Below are positions 44,165-56,000 of a DNA stretch of 64,000 nt, piece after piece (positions within the stretch are counted from its first letter, which is position 1; the number at the start of each line of letters is the position of its first letter). Under the pieces are notes generated by a model. It was given only the letters and a program-made list of their open reading frames with translations. It did not search any database and was not told where the DNA came from. The DNA comes from Parasponia andersonii (taxonomy: Eukaryota; Streptophyta; Magnoliopsida; Rosales; Cannabaceae). A program made the translations under genes and the position numbers. The stretch spans positions 254,817 to 318,816 of the forward strand of contig JXTB01000243.1 of assembly GCA_002914805.1 (NCBI GenBank), read 5' to 3'.

Positions 44165-47100
44165 CTAATTACCTCCAGCCAGGGGAGCGCGGCCAGTCCC
44201 GGCACTTGGACCAGCCCCGGTGAAAGGTGGCGTACCAGGGTCGGATTCATCACTGGATACAATGACCACACCAGACCCCTCACCAGTTGAGATCTCGAGA
44301 CCAAGCTGACCGCCAAGGGCTTCCGAAGTTTGATATGGTGGACCGAAAACAGGGATAAGCTCTTTGGCACCAGAGGTGGATGTAGAGGGCCCGTCCTTTT
44401 CCGCAGCAAGCATCTTCAGCACGTCAACTGGGTACGTGATGCTGATCTCATCCCCAAGCTGCTGTATGTAGTGCTTGACAGAATAGTGGTCTCTCTCGAT
44501 GCCTTTCTACTCGTCAAACTAGTCTGGCATTATCACCTCAGCATGGCCTTCAAACTCTCTAGTCTCCCAGCCATACCTATAACTTTACGTAGAAAGGACA
44601 TCTACCTGCCTCTGGTACCTCGTTTTCAGTTTCTCCGTGTCCGCCAGACTATCCTTCAGTGCTGCCAGCCTGAGCTCTGCTTGCCTCTGTGATAAGTCGA
44701 CCAAAAAAGTGTTAATGTCGGCAAGGTCCTCGCTGTATTTGCGAGACATCTCTACATGAGCACCCATCAGATTTTTGTGATCCAAGAAGAGATATCGATT
44801 TACCTCGTTGGACCGGTCAAGTCTGCAGAGAGTGGGCCTCTAGCTTGGCTTTCGCCTCGGCTTTCCTCGCTTCTTTGGCATATCAACAGCCCTGTCACGA
44901 GCGATGAAAGCCAGTCCCATCTCTGCCCCCGCGCTCTGCAATTCTTGCTCCTTGACCCTTAGCTCGTTCTGAGCCAGTCTGGCGGCCTCAGATTGAGCAA
45001 GTTTGTCGGCCTCTGCCTCGACCAGTCTCGCAGCCAGCTCCTCGCACCTGGTCCTCTCGACACTCAGAGCATGAGCCACCATGCTGCTGACCCTCGCCTC
45101 CTTAAGACTCTGATATAAATCGAAGTCAGACCTTAACTCGGTGAGGGCGGCCTCGCTATGCTCGGCTAGTGCAGAGCGGGAGCTTAGCTCCTCGGTCAAA
45201 TCCTTGACGTGAGAGGAATAGAAAGACCGGATGGTGGCCAGCTGCAAGTTAAACCAAAAAAGGGGGGTCAGCATCTAGCAAAGATGCTGAAAAATATAGA
45301 AGCAACCGAGTGGACCAAACCTACGCGAAGGTACGGCTGGTGACAAGCTCGACGTTCTCCAAAGAGAGCGCTTCTAGCTCCGGCTCTGTAGCTGGACCCT
45401 CTCTTTGGGTGTTGCCCGTGCCTGGAGAACACGGCTCCGCCCCACTAGCTGTGAGGGCACCCTCTCTCCCAGCTGGGCATGCCCCCGAAGCAGTGGCGGT
45501 AGGGACAGAGGAAAGCTCGGTGCCACCGAGAGCGCTGTCGGCCACGGTGGGAGGTGGTGCATCTCCTCTTGGCGGGCCACTGCGCACGGACCTTCTTCTT
45601 CTTAGAAGGGTCAGCGTGGCCCCGTCGTCATCACTGTCAGACGAAGGGGCAACCCTGCCCCTCTTCTCCGCCCGACCCTCTTCTTCGTTAGATGAGCCGA
45701 CCTCATGACGCCACTTTATTGGGACCGGGGGAGGGGAAGATAGCCGAGACTTCAACCTCAGAGCCCCCCTACTGAGCTTAGCGATCTCCCCACTGAGGCA
45801 AGTAGCACCCGATTTCAAACCGGAGTCAGGGGTAGACGAGGTTGGTGCAGCAGACCTCCCAGCCAGACTCAGAGGCATCTCCTCGCCGTATACGGTCCTT
45901 GTGGCAGACGTTCCCCTTGATGGAGGTCTGCCTGCATCGGAGCGGGGGACCGCAGGCACTTCATCTCCTGAGGGCACCACGAGATGCCAGCCAGCAGGTG
46001 CCTTGGGGTGAGCCTTATGTCCCGCGACTCCCCCCTTGACGGGGGAAGGGTCAGCCAATGGGCCCATCTCAGAATCTACAAAGAACAAGCAACATGTTTA
46101 GGTCACGGCCATAATCCGACCCACGAAGCTCAAGGATACGAAAATGAACCCACCCCTAGCCCTCTTGGGGGTGACGGTTTCCTCCCTGCGGAGCCTGACG
46201 CACTCATCGGCCATAAACTTCACGGCTTCCTCGAGCTCGTGGCTAGACAGCGCCACCAGGTCATTAGAGCCCGCCAATTAGCTTGAAGCCATAACCTGTC
46301 GACCTACCATGGCGATTCGATCATGCTCATCCCGGCGGAATCGGTTCAGGGCAGAAGCGTCAAGTCGGCTCTGCAGATGCTCTGTGATGACCCAAGTATC
46401 TAGAGGGAAGGGAAGGTATGAAACCGTCCTAGGCATCATATTCATCACCAAGGGGTTGAGGACATCCTAGATGTGCCGGCAGTCCCCAGGAGATCCGAAG
46501 ATGACTATCTCCCCCATGCCTTTGAGCCACCCTGCCGACAAATGCGGCTCGAACTTGTTCTCTTCTGCCGAGGCTGCACAAAACAAAATAACGTGAGTAA
46601 TAACAGACGAGGAGAACGCAGACCCGAAAATCACGACCTAGCACTTACTCTACAGGAAAGCTGAGGGAATTTGGAAGTGCTCGCCATTCACCCAAGGGGA
46701 GCACCACGCCCCTCCAACGGTGTATAGCCTAGCGTGGGAGTCCCATTGCTTGTCTGACCTCAGCAAGCCCCAGAAGATATGACATCTCGGTAGCGGTTGG
46801 AGGTAAAAGGTAGGGTAGGAACTCTTCTTGGAGATGAGGGTGAGTTTGTAAGCATAAAAGACCACCTCCAGGTCGATATACAGGTTATAGAGAACTGACA
46901 GGGTAGAAAGCCCCATCAGAATCATGACCATGTTTGACTGTATCGGATGAATCCCCGTCAAAGTGAAGAATTGGTAGATCAGAGGAGGAAGAGGGAATCG
47001 TAGCCATTTTAGATGTTTTCTACCCAAGATAATAGAGCCCTCAGGGGCAGAGGGACGAAGATACCAATCCGCGGGGCCTTCGACCCTTTGCAGCGTCACT

Positions 47101-47186
47101 CCGCCGGGGAGGCAGAGCTGTCTCCTCAATGAATCTAACTCTGAATCTACGATGGGGTGTAATTCCTGATCTTGACTCGAGGCCAT
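44165..47186 (-). pseudogene. Element 2 antisense spliced gene, four exons, about 930 codons
   Basis: Inferred exons are 47186-46649, 46573-46154, 46075-45321 and 45241-44165. The introns at 46574-46648 (75 bp), 46076-46153 (78 bp) and 45242-45320 (79 bp) have GTAAGT, GTGGGT and GTTTGG donors and CAG or TAG acceptors. Total exon length is a multiple of three and phase is kept over all three junctions. Exon 1 (MASSQDQELHP; RFPLPPLIYQFFTLTG) resembles the putative gypsy-type transposon domain (Transposase_28). Exon 2 ends in a helix (SHELEEAVKFMADECVRL), exon 3 is low-complexity and acidic or basic, and exon 4 is a long coiled coil (VEAEADKLAQSEAARLAQ). It ends LAGGN. Stops lie at the ends of exons 1 and 3 and inside exon 2, with a frame slip near 44810, so this copy is decayed. 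The function is unknown. Confidence 0.8.
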
Positions 47187-47307
47187 TGCTCTGGATACGA
47201 TCGAAAGTGCAAAAGTCTCTTGAGAGGGGGAAGTCGGAAACCTTAGGATTTTAAGAGGCTAGAATAATTGAAGATTTTTGTAAAGTAGCAAATAAGCGTA
47301 AGTGCGG

Positions 47308-47316
47308 CTTTTATAG
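47308..47316 (-). promoter_or_regulatory. TATA box of element 2 antisense gene
   Basis: CTATAAAAG on the minus strand lies within a block conserved with element 1, 122 bp upstream of the antisense ATG. It would place the transcription start near 47280 with a leader of about 95 nt. Confidence 0.7.
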
Positions 47317-47507
47317 AGGGGGAGCCGAAGAGTTTTTCTGGAAAAGGGGAGAGCAAAGGAGACCAAACAGTCGGAATTTCGAAATTCAAAAATTTCGTGA
47401 CATGGAAGGGCGTGCCTCTGCGTCGGCAAGGGAGAGCTACGTGTATTCCTCAAATTAGAAGAACCGGTAAATGATTTCCCCACTTGACGAATACAAATCC
47501 ATCAAGT

Positions 47508-47524
47508 AGGGAAATGGGGGCAGT
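47508..47524 (+). other. Polypurine tract of element 2
   Basis: The sequence agggaaatgggggcag lies directly before the 3' LTR and matches the tract of element 1. Confidence 0.75.
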
Positions 47525-48376
47525 TGTGGGACCCGTTCGCAAATCATACATCACGTGGACGATTAAGTGGCAGAACAGGTCATGAGTAGGGCCCGCCGTC
47601 CGACATGTGTCAAGAGTGACTAGCTAAAGGCCATGCGAGTCGCACATGATACCATATCGGCCATTAGGCTATCCGAGGTAAGGGCCGAGCCCATCCCAGA
47701 CCCTGGATGGACTCTGCCTAGTCCGATTCTTACCTCGATAGCTGGAGGGTCGGAAGCCCCAAGGGTCTTCTACTAGAATACAAGGGAAAGCAACTCACAG
47801 CTCCAGACCCAGACAGAACATTTAATGCGATCCTGAGTAGGTGTGCGCATGGGGCAAGCCGTCCTGACAGAACGGCGATTTGTCCAAATCTCGCCCCTGA
47901 TAGACTCGAGCCATAGGAGACGGCGAAAACCAGGCTACAGTAGTACAGGGGAGATCGCGGTAATCTCGGCCCGTGACCTCTGGAAAAAATCTGGAGGAAA
48001 AAGGTACTCAGTCCTAAGATGGTAAAGCAGGTGGTTCACAATCTCAGGACTATATATATATGAGCCATGCGTTTCCAAAGGAAGGCATGTACGCATACAA
48101 AAAAAAGTATTAAAAAGCTTACACGCAAGAAACAAAGATATACTCATATAGAACTAATTTCTTGCTACCCTGAATCAAAGAAAGACCACTGACTTAAGCA
48201 TCGGAGAGTCTTTGCAGGTAGCCACCCCTGCCTCTCTGACCCTACCTGGAGTTCAGATCACTTTGGAATAGCAAGGACCCGTTGACAGTTGGAGAATACA
48301 ACATCAGCAATTCAGAGACACGTGGACAGCTGGTCTGAGACACGTGGACGGCTGGTGAGAAACCGATCCAACAACA
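47525..48376 (+). repeat. 3' LTR of element 2
   Basis: It is 852 bp long, 25 bp longer than the 5' LTR. The difference is accounted for by a 22-bp tandem duplication of gagacacgtggac... near 48316-48359 and an extra ACA at the end. A TATA-like run lies at 48049-48061. Confidence 0.93.
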
Positions 48377-48381
48377 GTCTT
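48377..48381 (+). other. Right target-site duplication of element 2
   Basis: GTCTT directly follows the 3' LTR and matches 36014-36018. Confidence 0.85.
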
Positions 48382-48970
48382 AATGATTCCTCTATAATAT
48401 GTGCATAAACAACTCACACACCGGGTGATGTGTGACCATGAAGTCATATAGTGGGCGACTGTGCAATAGCTGCACGAACAAGTCACCAATCAAGTAATCA
48501 CGTGAATCGAGTCACTTAGTCCATAATATTTGTGTGAACATGTTACCAATTAGGTGTAAGACTCATCATGGAGTTATTTTCCTTCATTGACTGTCGATTG
48601 AGAACCTATATAGAGTGAAGCAGTGAACGAGCAATAACTTGAAAATAGGGTTTCATCATGAATCACAATACATGAGCGAATAAGTAACCTACACAGTGAC
48701 TAGGTGACCGTAGAAATCGTCAATGGATGACTCCATATACTATGGGCATCAACTAGTTAATGATTCCTCCATGGTCTATGTGTGAACAATTCACACACTA
48801 GGTGACTTGTGATCATGAAGTCACATAGTGGGTGACTCTGTCTTAGTTGTGTGAACAAGTCACCAATCAAGTAATTATGAGAGTCGAGTCACTTGGCATA
48901 TAACATTTATGTGAACACATCACCCATTAGGTGTAGGAGTCATCATCGAGTTACTCATTGGGTGACCTTA
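48382..48970 (+). repeat. Host 378-bp tandem repeat, rest of unit 1 and unit 2
   Basis: Unit 1 resumes at 48382 (aatgattcctc) and ends near 48588; unit 2 runs from 48589 to about 48970. Both are rich in short GTGAC and GTCAC motifs such as aacaagtcaccaatcaagta. No coding frame is present. Confidence 0.85.
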
Positions 48971-50121
48971 CATTTGAAAAAATAAAAAAAAAAATTTTGT
49001 TTCGTTTTATATCTATTTTGGGAATTTCATGAGTCTCACTGATTTGATTTGAAGCAGTAAGGAGAATCATTTATTCTTTTTTCCTTCTTTCTCATTTCCC
49101 ATCTGATTCCTAACTTTCTCTCATGGTAGTGGAAAAATCAAAGAATGACACAGAGTACGAGGAGTGATAAGGAAGATAGCATGAACTAGATTGATGAACA
49201 GTCTGAATGATGACCAACGTTAGGGTAGTTTTGAAAATAATGGCAAATTGGTCAATACAAATTCAACAAGAAGGGCTAGCAGGTGCCCATGGCCCCACCT
49301 CAACGGAGATTGGGAATTCGTGAGACGCATCCGAGTTAGTTTTTTCTAATATAATAAATATCATATAAATATTAACAAAATTAAAGAAATTGGATTTTTC
49401 AAGTTTTCTCCAAATTATTATATGGATCTAATTTCTGGAAAGAAAAAATAAAATAAAAATTGAACATTTTTAGTAAGACTAACCAAATTAGAGCGAGAGG
49501 TGCTTATAAAAGGTGTAAAATTGTTGGAAAATTAGGCTTTTACGACATTTTTTAGAAAAAATTTTGAAAAATACATGGTAAGTGTTTTTTTAAGTCCGGT
49601 ATGATTTGTATTAAAAGATATAATTTTCTAAAAATATTTTTAAAAAATACTATTTTAAAACTAATAATTAGTAACTAACTGTAAAAATTAGTAACTATAC
49701 CAAAGATATTTATAAAAAATATATCATTGGTGTTTAACCAGTATTCAAAATTATATGATAATTAGTTATAATTTTAAAAATAATATTGTCTAAAAAAATT
49801 TTAAAAAGTGATAATTTTCTAATAAAAACTGTACTCGGGAAAAAAAAAAAAAAAGAACATAACCTTCGTACTTTTGTAATTCTTTTGGATTTTTATAGGT
49901 AAAAGTTCAAATCCTCCCAAAATGTTTCTAATGGAAATTAGGCCGAAAGTAACTTATTGGGTTTGAATACTAAAATTTGGCAAATTCTTTCTTCATTGTT
50001 AATTTCTATATAGTGTTTATTGGTGGTTTTAATTCTTGTCCTTTAATTCTGGCATAAAAATATTAATTAATGTTATTTTCGAAACTTTCCCAAACTGTTG
50101 TCAAGACGTCAAAATAGATTT

Positions 50122-50127
50122 GGCCCA
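50122..50127 (-). promoter_or_regulatory. Site II-type element (TGGGCC) upstream of TOM20
   Basis: GGCCCA on the plus strand reads TGGGCC on the minus strand. Site II elements (TGGGCY) are bound by TCP factors and are common in plant nuclear genes for mitochondrial proteins. Confidence 0.45.
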
Positions 50128-50258
50128 CTTTTGGGTTTGGTCCCATGTAGCCTTCCTGGGGGGGTGGGGGGGCCGCGTCAACATTCCCTCCATTCTCCAA
50201 TTTTATTTTTATTTATATATATATATATATTTTTTTTGAAAATTTGTTACTGCTATCC

Positions 50259-50267
50259 AAACCCTAG
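50259..50267 (+). promoter_or_regulatory. Telo-box-like motif in the TOM20 leader
   Basis: The sequence aaaccctag lies 75 bp upstream of the ATG. Telo-boxes often accompany site II elements in plant housekeeping promoters. Confidence 0.45.
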
Positions 50268-50341
50268 TGGTTGATTTGCGGCAAAGGCAAGAGTTACAGA
50301 GAGAGAAGCAATCAATCGATCAAACTGAAGGGCAGCCACTC

Positions 50342-50447
50342 ATGCAGTTCTCTCAGGATGACGTCGGTCGCCTCCTTCACTTCGAGCACATTCGCAAAGC
50401 TGCTGAATCTACTTACGCCAGAGATCCTCTTGATGCTGATGTTCGCA

Positions 50448-50502
<55 letters not shown>

Positions 50503-51695
50503 TATGTATATACTATATATCTCACTCACCTTTGTTATCTGAATGCTTTTACCTTATCTGTTATGCATCTGACATGATTTTACCTTTATCATACTGTTTT
50601 TTTTTTTTTTTTTTGAGAATTTCAGCGTCTTAGGATTTTTATTTTTTTTTTTTATTTTTTTTTGGGGGGGGGGGGGCGGCAGAATTTAACAACATGGGGA
50701 GGAGCATTGCTCGAATTATCACAGTTTCAAAGCGTTTCAGAGACAGAGACGATGATTAATGGTACACAGTGCACTGTTCTTATTTTTATACGAATATGAT
50801 AGGTGGAATTGTATATATATATATATATATATATGATGAGTAAAGTTATCAATGGTGATCACTATTGACTTTTTGATCTCAATTATATAGATGGCATTTC
50901 AAAGTTGGAGGAGGCTTTGCTCATTAATCCTTTGAAGCATGATGCTCTGTGGTCCCTAGCAAATGCTAATACCTCTATTGCGTTTATGACGCCTAACCTC
51001 GATGAGGCAAAGCCTTATTTCGACAAAGCAAGTGAGTGTTTCCAAAAGGCGTTGGACGAGGTAATGTGTTGCGTATTACTTGAATTTTGAAATCGTTTTG
51101 GATTTTTATAAGTTTTCGAGTCGAGTCTAGGAGAAGCTTATTGGTGGAACTTGTTGTTTTAGGATCCTAGTAATGAGCTATACGTCAAGTCTTTGGAAAT
51201 CAGTGCTAAGGTATGTTTACTTTCCTTGGAGACGAAACTAAGAACTACTATTTGCTTTTTGCGGAATTTTATTATTGTTTACTTGGGAGGACATTCTTTA
51301 GTTAACTTGGTATGTATTGGAAGGAAGGTTAATGCATTCATGTTGGGTAGAACTTGCACGTAGTGGTAGTAGTTACTGATTCAAAAGGTTGGGTATACTG
51401 AGAGTGTGGAATATTTTACTTAATGCTCAGTTGCATTGTGCTTGGAAAATCCAATTGTTACAGTTGTTTTTGGTGTATATTCTTCCTTTTATTGCCATCT
51501 CAATTCTCAAGCATATGAGTCCATTTATTACTTTATCTTGAAACCACTTGTGGTTATTGTCGTAACCCATAAAGTATCATGGGTTCTACTTGCTTATTTT
51601 TCTGCAACAAGGGATTATGTTTGGCTATATGGAGACATAATGGTAAGCATTAGGCTAATCATAGCTTATATAATGTTGTAATCAGGAAAAGAAGA

Positions 51696-51757
<62 letters not shown>

Positions 51758-53039
51758 CAGTGATTAGAATAGAGAATGAGGGATCCAATTGTTCATAAGG
51801 GCAGCCTTTAAGACTGATATAGAATTTGTAATTTTCTTGTGCATAAGAGGAGTCTTGCTGTTGTTGCAACCTAGGCAATCATTAGATGTAGTAAGGTTTC
51901 TGTGGTAAAATTGATGAAGTTTAACATATAATTAGCTTGCCAAGACAATGGCTGATGATATGTTGCTAGTAGTTTAAAACAAATAATCTTCTTGCTGTGA
52001 ACAAGCTTTGTGTTCTGTCAATTTGTTTAGCGGAATTATTGATATTAGAGATTTAGTGCAACAATTCAAAATTGTGTGATAGATCTTTATATGTATAACT
52101 TTATAATCCAAGTTTGACTCAACGACATTGTTGGCCATCCTAGGCCTCAGAGTTGCACTCGGAGATCCATAAGTTTGGAGTTGGTCTGCAGACAAGTGCT
52201 GTATCTGATTCTTCCTTCAGCAAGAAGGTATGTTAATGTGCCTCACAATTATACATTTCAAAATTTTTAGAAGTAATTTAATATTCTGACTGATTTGACA
52301 AACCCAGCGTCTTCATTTGACTTGATTATTGCCAATTTATCTCAAATTGGTTAAGAAATCATAGAATCCTGATTGGATTTATAGGTATCCATATCCAACT
52401 TAATCTTATGGATCTTATAGTCTTGCAACTCTTGTTGTTTTGTCTATGATACATGTGTAGTTAGACATTGTTTTATTGGGCCTCTTCATAGGATCTAGAT
52501 AGATAAAGTTCATTTTTTAAGTATGCATGTAAATTCTTAATCTTGAGCTTACGCACAGACACTGTTCTTGGGCTTGTTTTGACTGGAAGATGATGGAAGT
52601 ATTCTGATTGAAAAAGGCTTGTTAAAAGCATAATTTTGAGCGATTTATAAGCATTATCATCTTGCTATGTCACAATTGAAGACAACATTGAACTGTACAA
52701 GTGGTTCAACAAGATAACATGGATGTTGCCTTGTCGTGACCGACACGCCAACCATTAGTGGCAGGAAATGCACTAAATGTTTTTCTTTTTCCTTTTTCAA
52801 CGGCACAGATTCACTACAAAGAAAAAAGGGGGGAAAAACAAAAGCTTCTTTAGTTAGTTGGGAGTAGGGACTTCCTTGTAATGGTTTTTTCTTTCTTTTT
52901 AAACATATCTCAGAGTTCCAAGTCAAAGAAGAGCAGCAATCTCAGTTATGATATATGTGGATGGATTATCCTTGGTGTTGCACTTTTGGCATGGGTTGGA
53001 ATGGCAAAATCCAACATGCCACCACCACCCCCTCGATAA
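50342..53039 (+). CDS. TOM20: TOM20 mitochondrial import receptor, six exons, 201 aa
   Basis: Inferred exons are 50342-50440, 50683-50761, 50891-51060, 51163-51210, 52144-52227 and 52914-53039, joining in phase to 606 bp. The protein starts [20 protein letters not shown]. It has a TPR-like helical domain ([54 protein letters not shown]) that binds presequences. A lysine- and serine-rich linker and a C-terminal membrane anchor ([20 protein letters not shown]) follow, ending SNMPPPPPR. The C-terminal anchor is the plant arrangement, unlike the N-terminal anchor of animals and fungi. It acts at the mitochondrial outer membrane as a preprotein receptor of the TOM complex. The ATG at 50342 is the first in frame. 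Confidence 0.95.
50448..50499. repeat. (CT)n(AT)n microsatellite in TOM20 intron 1
   Basis: A compound CT then AT run begins eight bases after the exon 1 donor. Confidence 0.92.
51703..51756. repeat. (AT)n(GT)n microsatellite in TOM20 intron 4
   Basis: A compound AT then TG run of about 54 bases. Confidence 0.92.
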
Positions 53040-56000
53040 ATCCTATTTAGAGAGTTAAGGTAAACTTATCGTTGTGATTGCTGGAAGGTTCAAATTTTGG
53101 TGAAAGTTTTATTTGGTAGATCATCTTATTATATGTTCTGTATGCTATTGATTATTATTAGGATGTTCCTACTCTGCTTTTTCGTAGAAGATTATTTATA
53201 TAAGTTGTCTTTTGTTTATTTATAGTTAAAATTATTTTTAGTTAATTTCCGCACTAAAACCGGAATTTAGTAAAAGATAGATTTACGTCCTTGGCATTAC
53301 TTCTATTATTGGCTTAATAGAAAATGGATAATTATCAAACCTTCCGGTGGTTTGATCACAATTTGCCTCCTATATTTTTTGCAGATTGGCGAACTTTTCT
53401 TTCTAGCAATTAGGCTCCAAGTTATTTTTTTCCAAAAAATAAAATTAGGCCACAAGTTTTGAAAAACATTAGATCAAGTGTTTTTCGCTAATGATTGTTA
53501 AGTATTTGATGAAATAAAGCGTGTACAAGTCTCGTGTAGGGATTTTGAAAATGGTATTTCACTAGCACTAATTGGCATGGAAATAAAAATTTCCAAATTT
53601 TCAAACCCTTAGCTCCGTTTGGAACCAGGATTTTAGAGAAAAAAAAAATTGGAAGGAAAAAGTCGTGAAAAAAGAAAGATAAAAATACTTTTTCAGTATA
53701 TAGAATTTTATTTAGACATTTTTTATTTTACTAATTAATTTGTCAAAATACTAAATGATAGTGTTAAAACAAATTCTCGTTTTTCTTAAAAAAAAAAATT
53801 TCTACGCCTTCGGTTTTAATCCAAACAAGAGAAAATAAAATTTTTTAGAATTAATTTGTTTCCCTCCAAAAATCCAAGGTTTAAATGGAGTCTTAAATTT
53901 TCTTTTATTTTCTTTCCAAACCAATTAGTGCTAGTAAATTCTTTCAAAAAAAAAAATAGTGCTCCTAAAATAACGATTTTACCTTTGAAAAACCTTGCAA
54001 GCACATGCTCAATTTTTTATCAAATATTTAATAACTGTCAACGAAAGGGACTTATCTGCCAAAGTTTATAAGACATAAGAAGCCAAAAAATAAAACTCAT
54101 GATCGTCTTGTCCGGGATTTTGACATGTTTATAAGACATAAGAACCAAATTACCGAAAATAAAACTCATGATCGTCTTACCAATCTACAAAATATATAGG
54201 GGCCATTTGGCATACGGTGTAGTTGTTTAAGTTAACAATTTGCCGTTCTAGTTAATGTGAATTCAAGTTATTAACATGCTGCATTGCTACTGATGGAACA
54301 AGGACTTGTAAAACCTAGCATTATGGTGTTGATAATTTATTGGAGTTTTAAAAAATAAGTGAAGTAGCGTCCCAAGTAGTTATTTGGTCATTTTCTTGAC
54401 TAAACTGATGTTTTAGTTTTACTGCATGACCCTTGTCTATTTTGTTGTGCCGTTAGAAGAAGAAATGCTCATTTAGCCATATATTATGCCCATATTCGGC
54501 CCAATGGGAAATCAGGAATGTGTAGCTCATTGTCTTGTTCATCCACTATTTAATACCATCCCTGTTGCTGCAGATAATACCGTTCTTTTTGTGATATAAC
54601 CTTTTTCAAATTCTCTTTCATTTTAAAAAAAAAAAAAAAAAAAAAAAACTGTTATACGGATTTGCTTTCGTCGCTCATTGCATTTGCTCCAATTTCAATT
54701 GTTGGGGTCTCTTTAATAAGGACTTGGCAAACCATATGGAGAAATTTCGTAAGGTGAGTCGTGAGACTAATTTATGTCGTTGGGCCAGACACTTAAATAC
54801 GCGTACATGTTAATAAGCTCTAATCTTCGTGGCAATATGAATCTAGTTTAACATTGGTTAAGTCCGTTTCTTCTCGAATCATTTTTTTCTGACTGAGACT
54901 TAAAACAATAATTTCCAGCTCTTATAAGATTCGGTAGAGCGTATCTGTTTCTGGAGATGAGATCTATCAAAAGTGATTGGACAATCCTTTTCGAGAGTAA
55001 AACAATGGCCATACTCTTAAAGCAACATACATTTCTTAATTTCGCTACGATGCGGTGGGATCCAATTTCTGTGAAGCATAACCACTTTCCTCGTTTAGCA
55101 ACATACGTTTCTAAAAACAGGCTCCATACGTGACAAATCATTAGCCACAAAATTAGTGATTCTTCTGGTAGCTTAGCTATTAATAAAATACTTTTGAAAC
55201 ACAACTTAGAAAAACTTCGTTTCTCCTTGGAATCATTAATTATTTACTTAAGATCTTAAAAGTATATATATATATATAGATTAATGATTATACCCTACAT
55301 TTTCTTCATTTACCCTTTTTTTTTGTGCTCAGCTAGTTTGGATTAAAGTTGTCAATTATAATAATATTTTAATTCTAGAGTTATTATCTTATGTCGTCGG
55401 ATGTAAACCAATTAATCAAATGTGAAACTTACATCAACGAATGATTCAGATTTCATCATATGCATCATCGATTTACCTCAATATATGGTCAAAATTGATC
55501 AAACGTGTTCGAGCTTAACAAGTTCCGTAATTCAGATTGCTCCCTTTCTAAATGACCTTTCATAAGCTTAATTTCTAACCCAAATGAAGGGTCGTGGCCA
55601 GGTCTCTTGTCTCCTCTAATATTGGTTTGATGAAAAAATAGAAGCAGGCAGACTTATCAGTGGCCCAGGCCAAACATGGGTTATACGTACGAGGCAGGGG
55701 TTGTTTTAAGTAATAATTATTAAAAATGTTTCTTTATTATCTTTACTGACGTAGTCCTCACCACTTACTCTTAATGGCACGTAGTAGAGGGTAAGCTGGC
55801 AGAGATGCGTTGGATAACTTGCCATTACTGGAAAGAAATCTCTTTGGGCTAAGATAATGACAATTAAATTATGTTTTTAACATGCACAGTGGTTTATGTG
55901 TGGTTGGGAAGTAGTACGACGATAATTCTAAAGTATACATATAAAAAAACAAAAGCATTGGAATTCCACTTTGGTTGGTTTTTTTGAGGTTTTTTTAATT

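Larger units (their letters stand above)
36019..48376 (+). mobile_element. Element 2: full-length Tat-type Ty3/gypsy retrotransposon
   Basis: The 12.36-kb element has both LTRs, a primer binding site, gag, protease, reverse transcriptase, two RNase H domains, integrase, three repeat regions, an antisense spliced gene, a polypurine tract and a 5-bp target duplication. It is the same family and orientation as element 1. Gag-protease carries several in-frame stops and pol has frameshifts and one catalytic substitution, so it is not autonomous. A by-eye comparison of about the first 560 bases of the two LTRs gives very roughly 8 percent difference, mostly transitions, implying an insertion some millions of years old. 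Confidence 0.95.
48971..50341. other. Spacer and TOM20 upstream region
   Basis: The sequence is AT-rich without a recognisable gene. The last 250 bases hold a GGCCCA site, a G-rich run at 50159-50172, an AT run and a telo-box-like aaaccctag before the TOM20 start. Confidence 0.6.

Noticed and set aside
54848..55204. Minus-strand ORF of 118 codons
   Set aside because: No domain, no splice or promoter context and no similarity I recognise; probably chance or a very old remnant.
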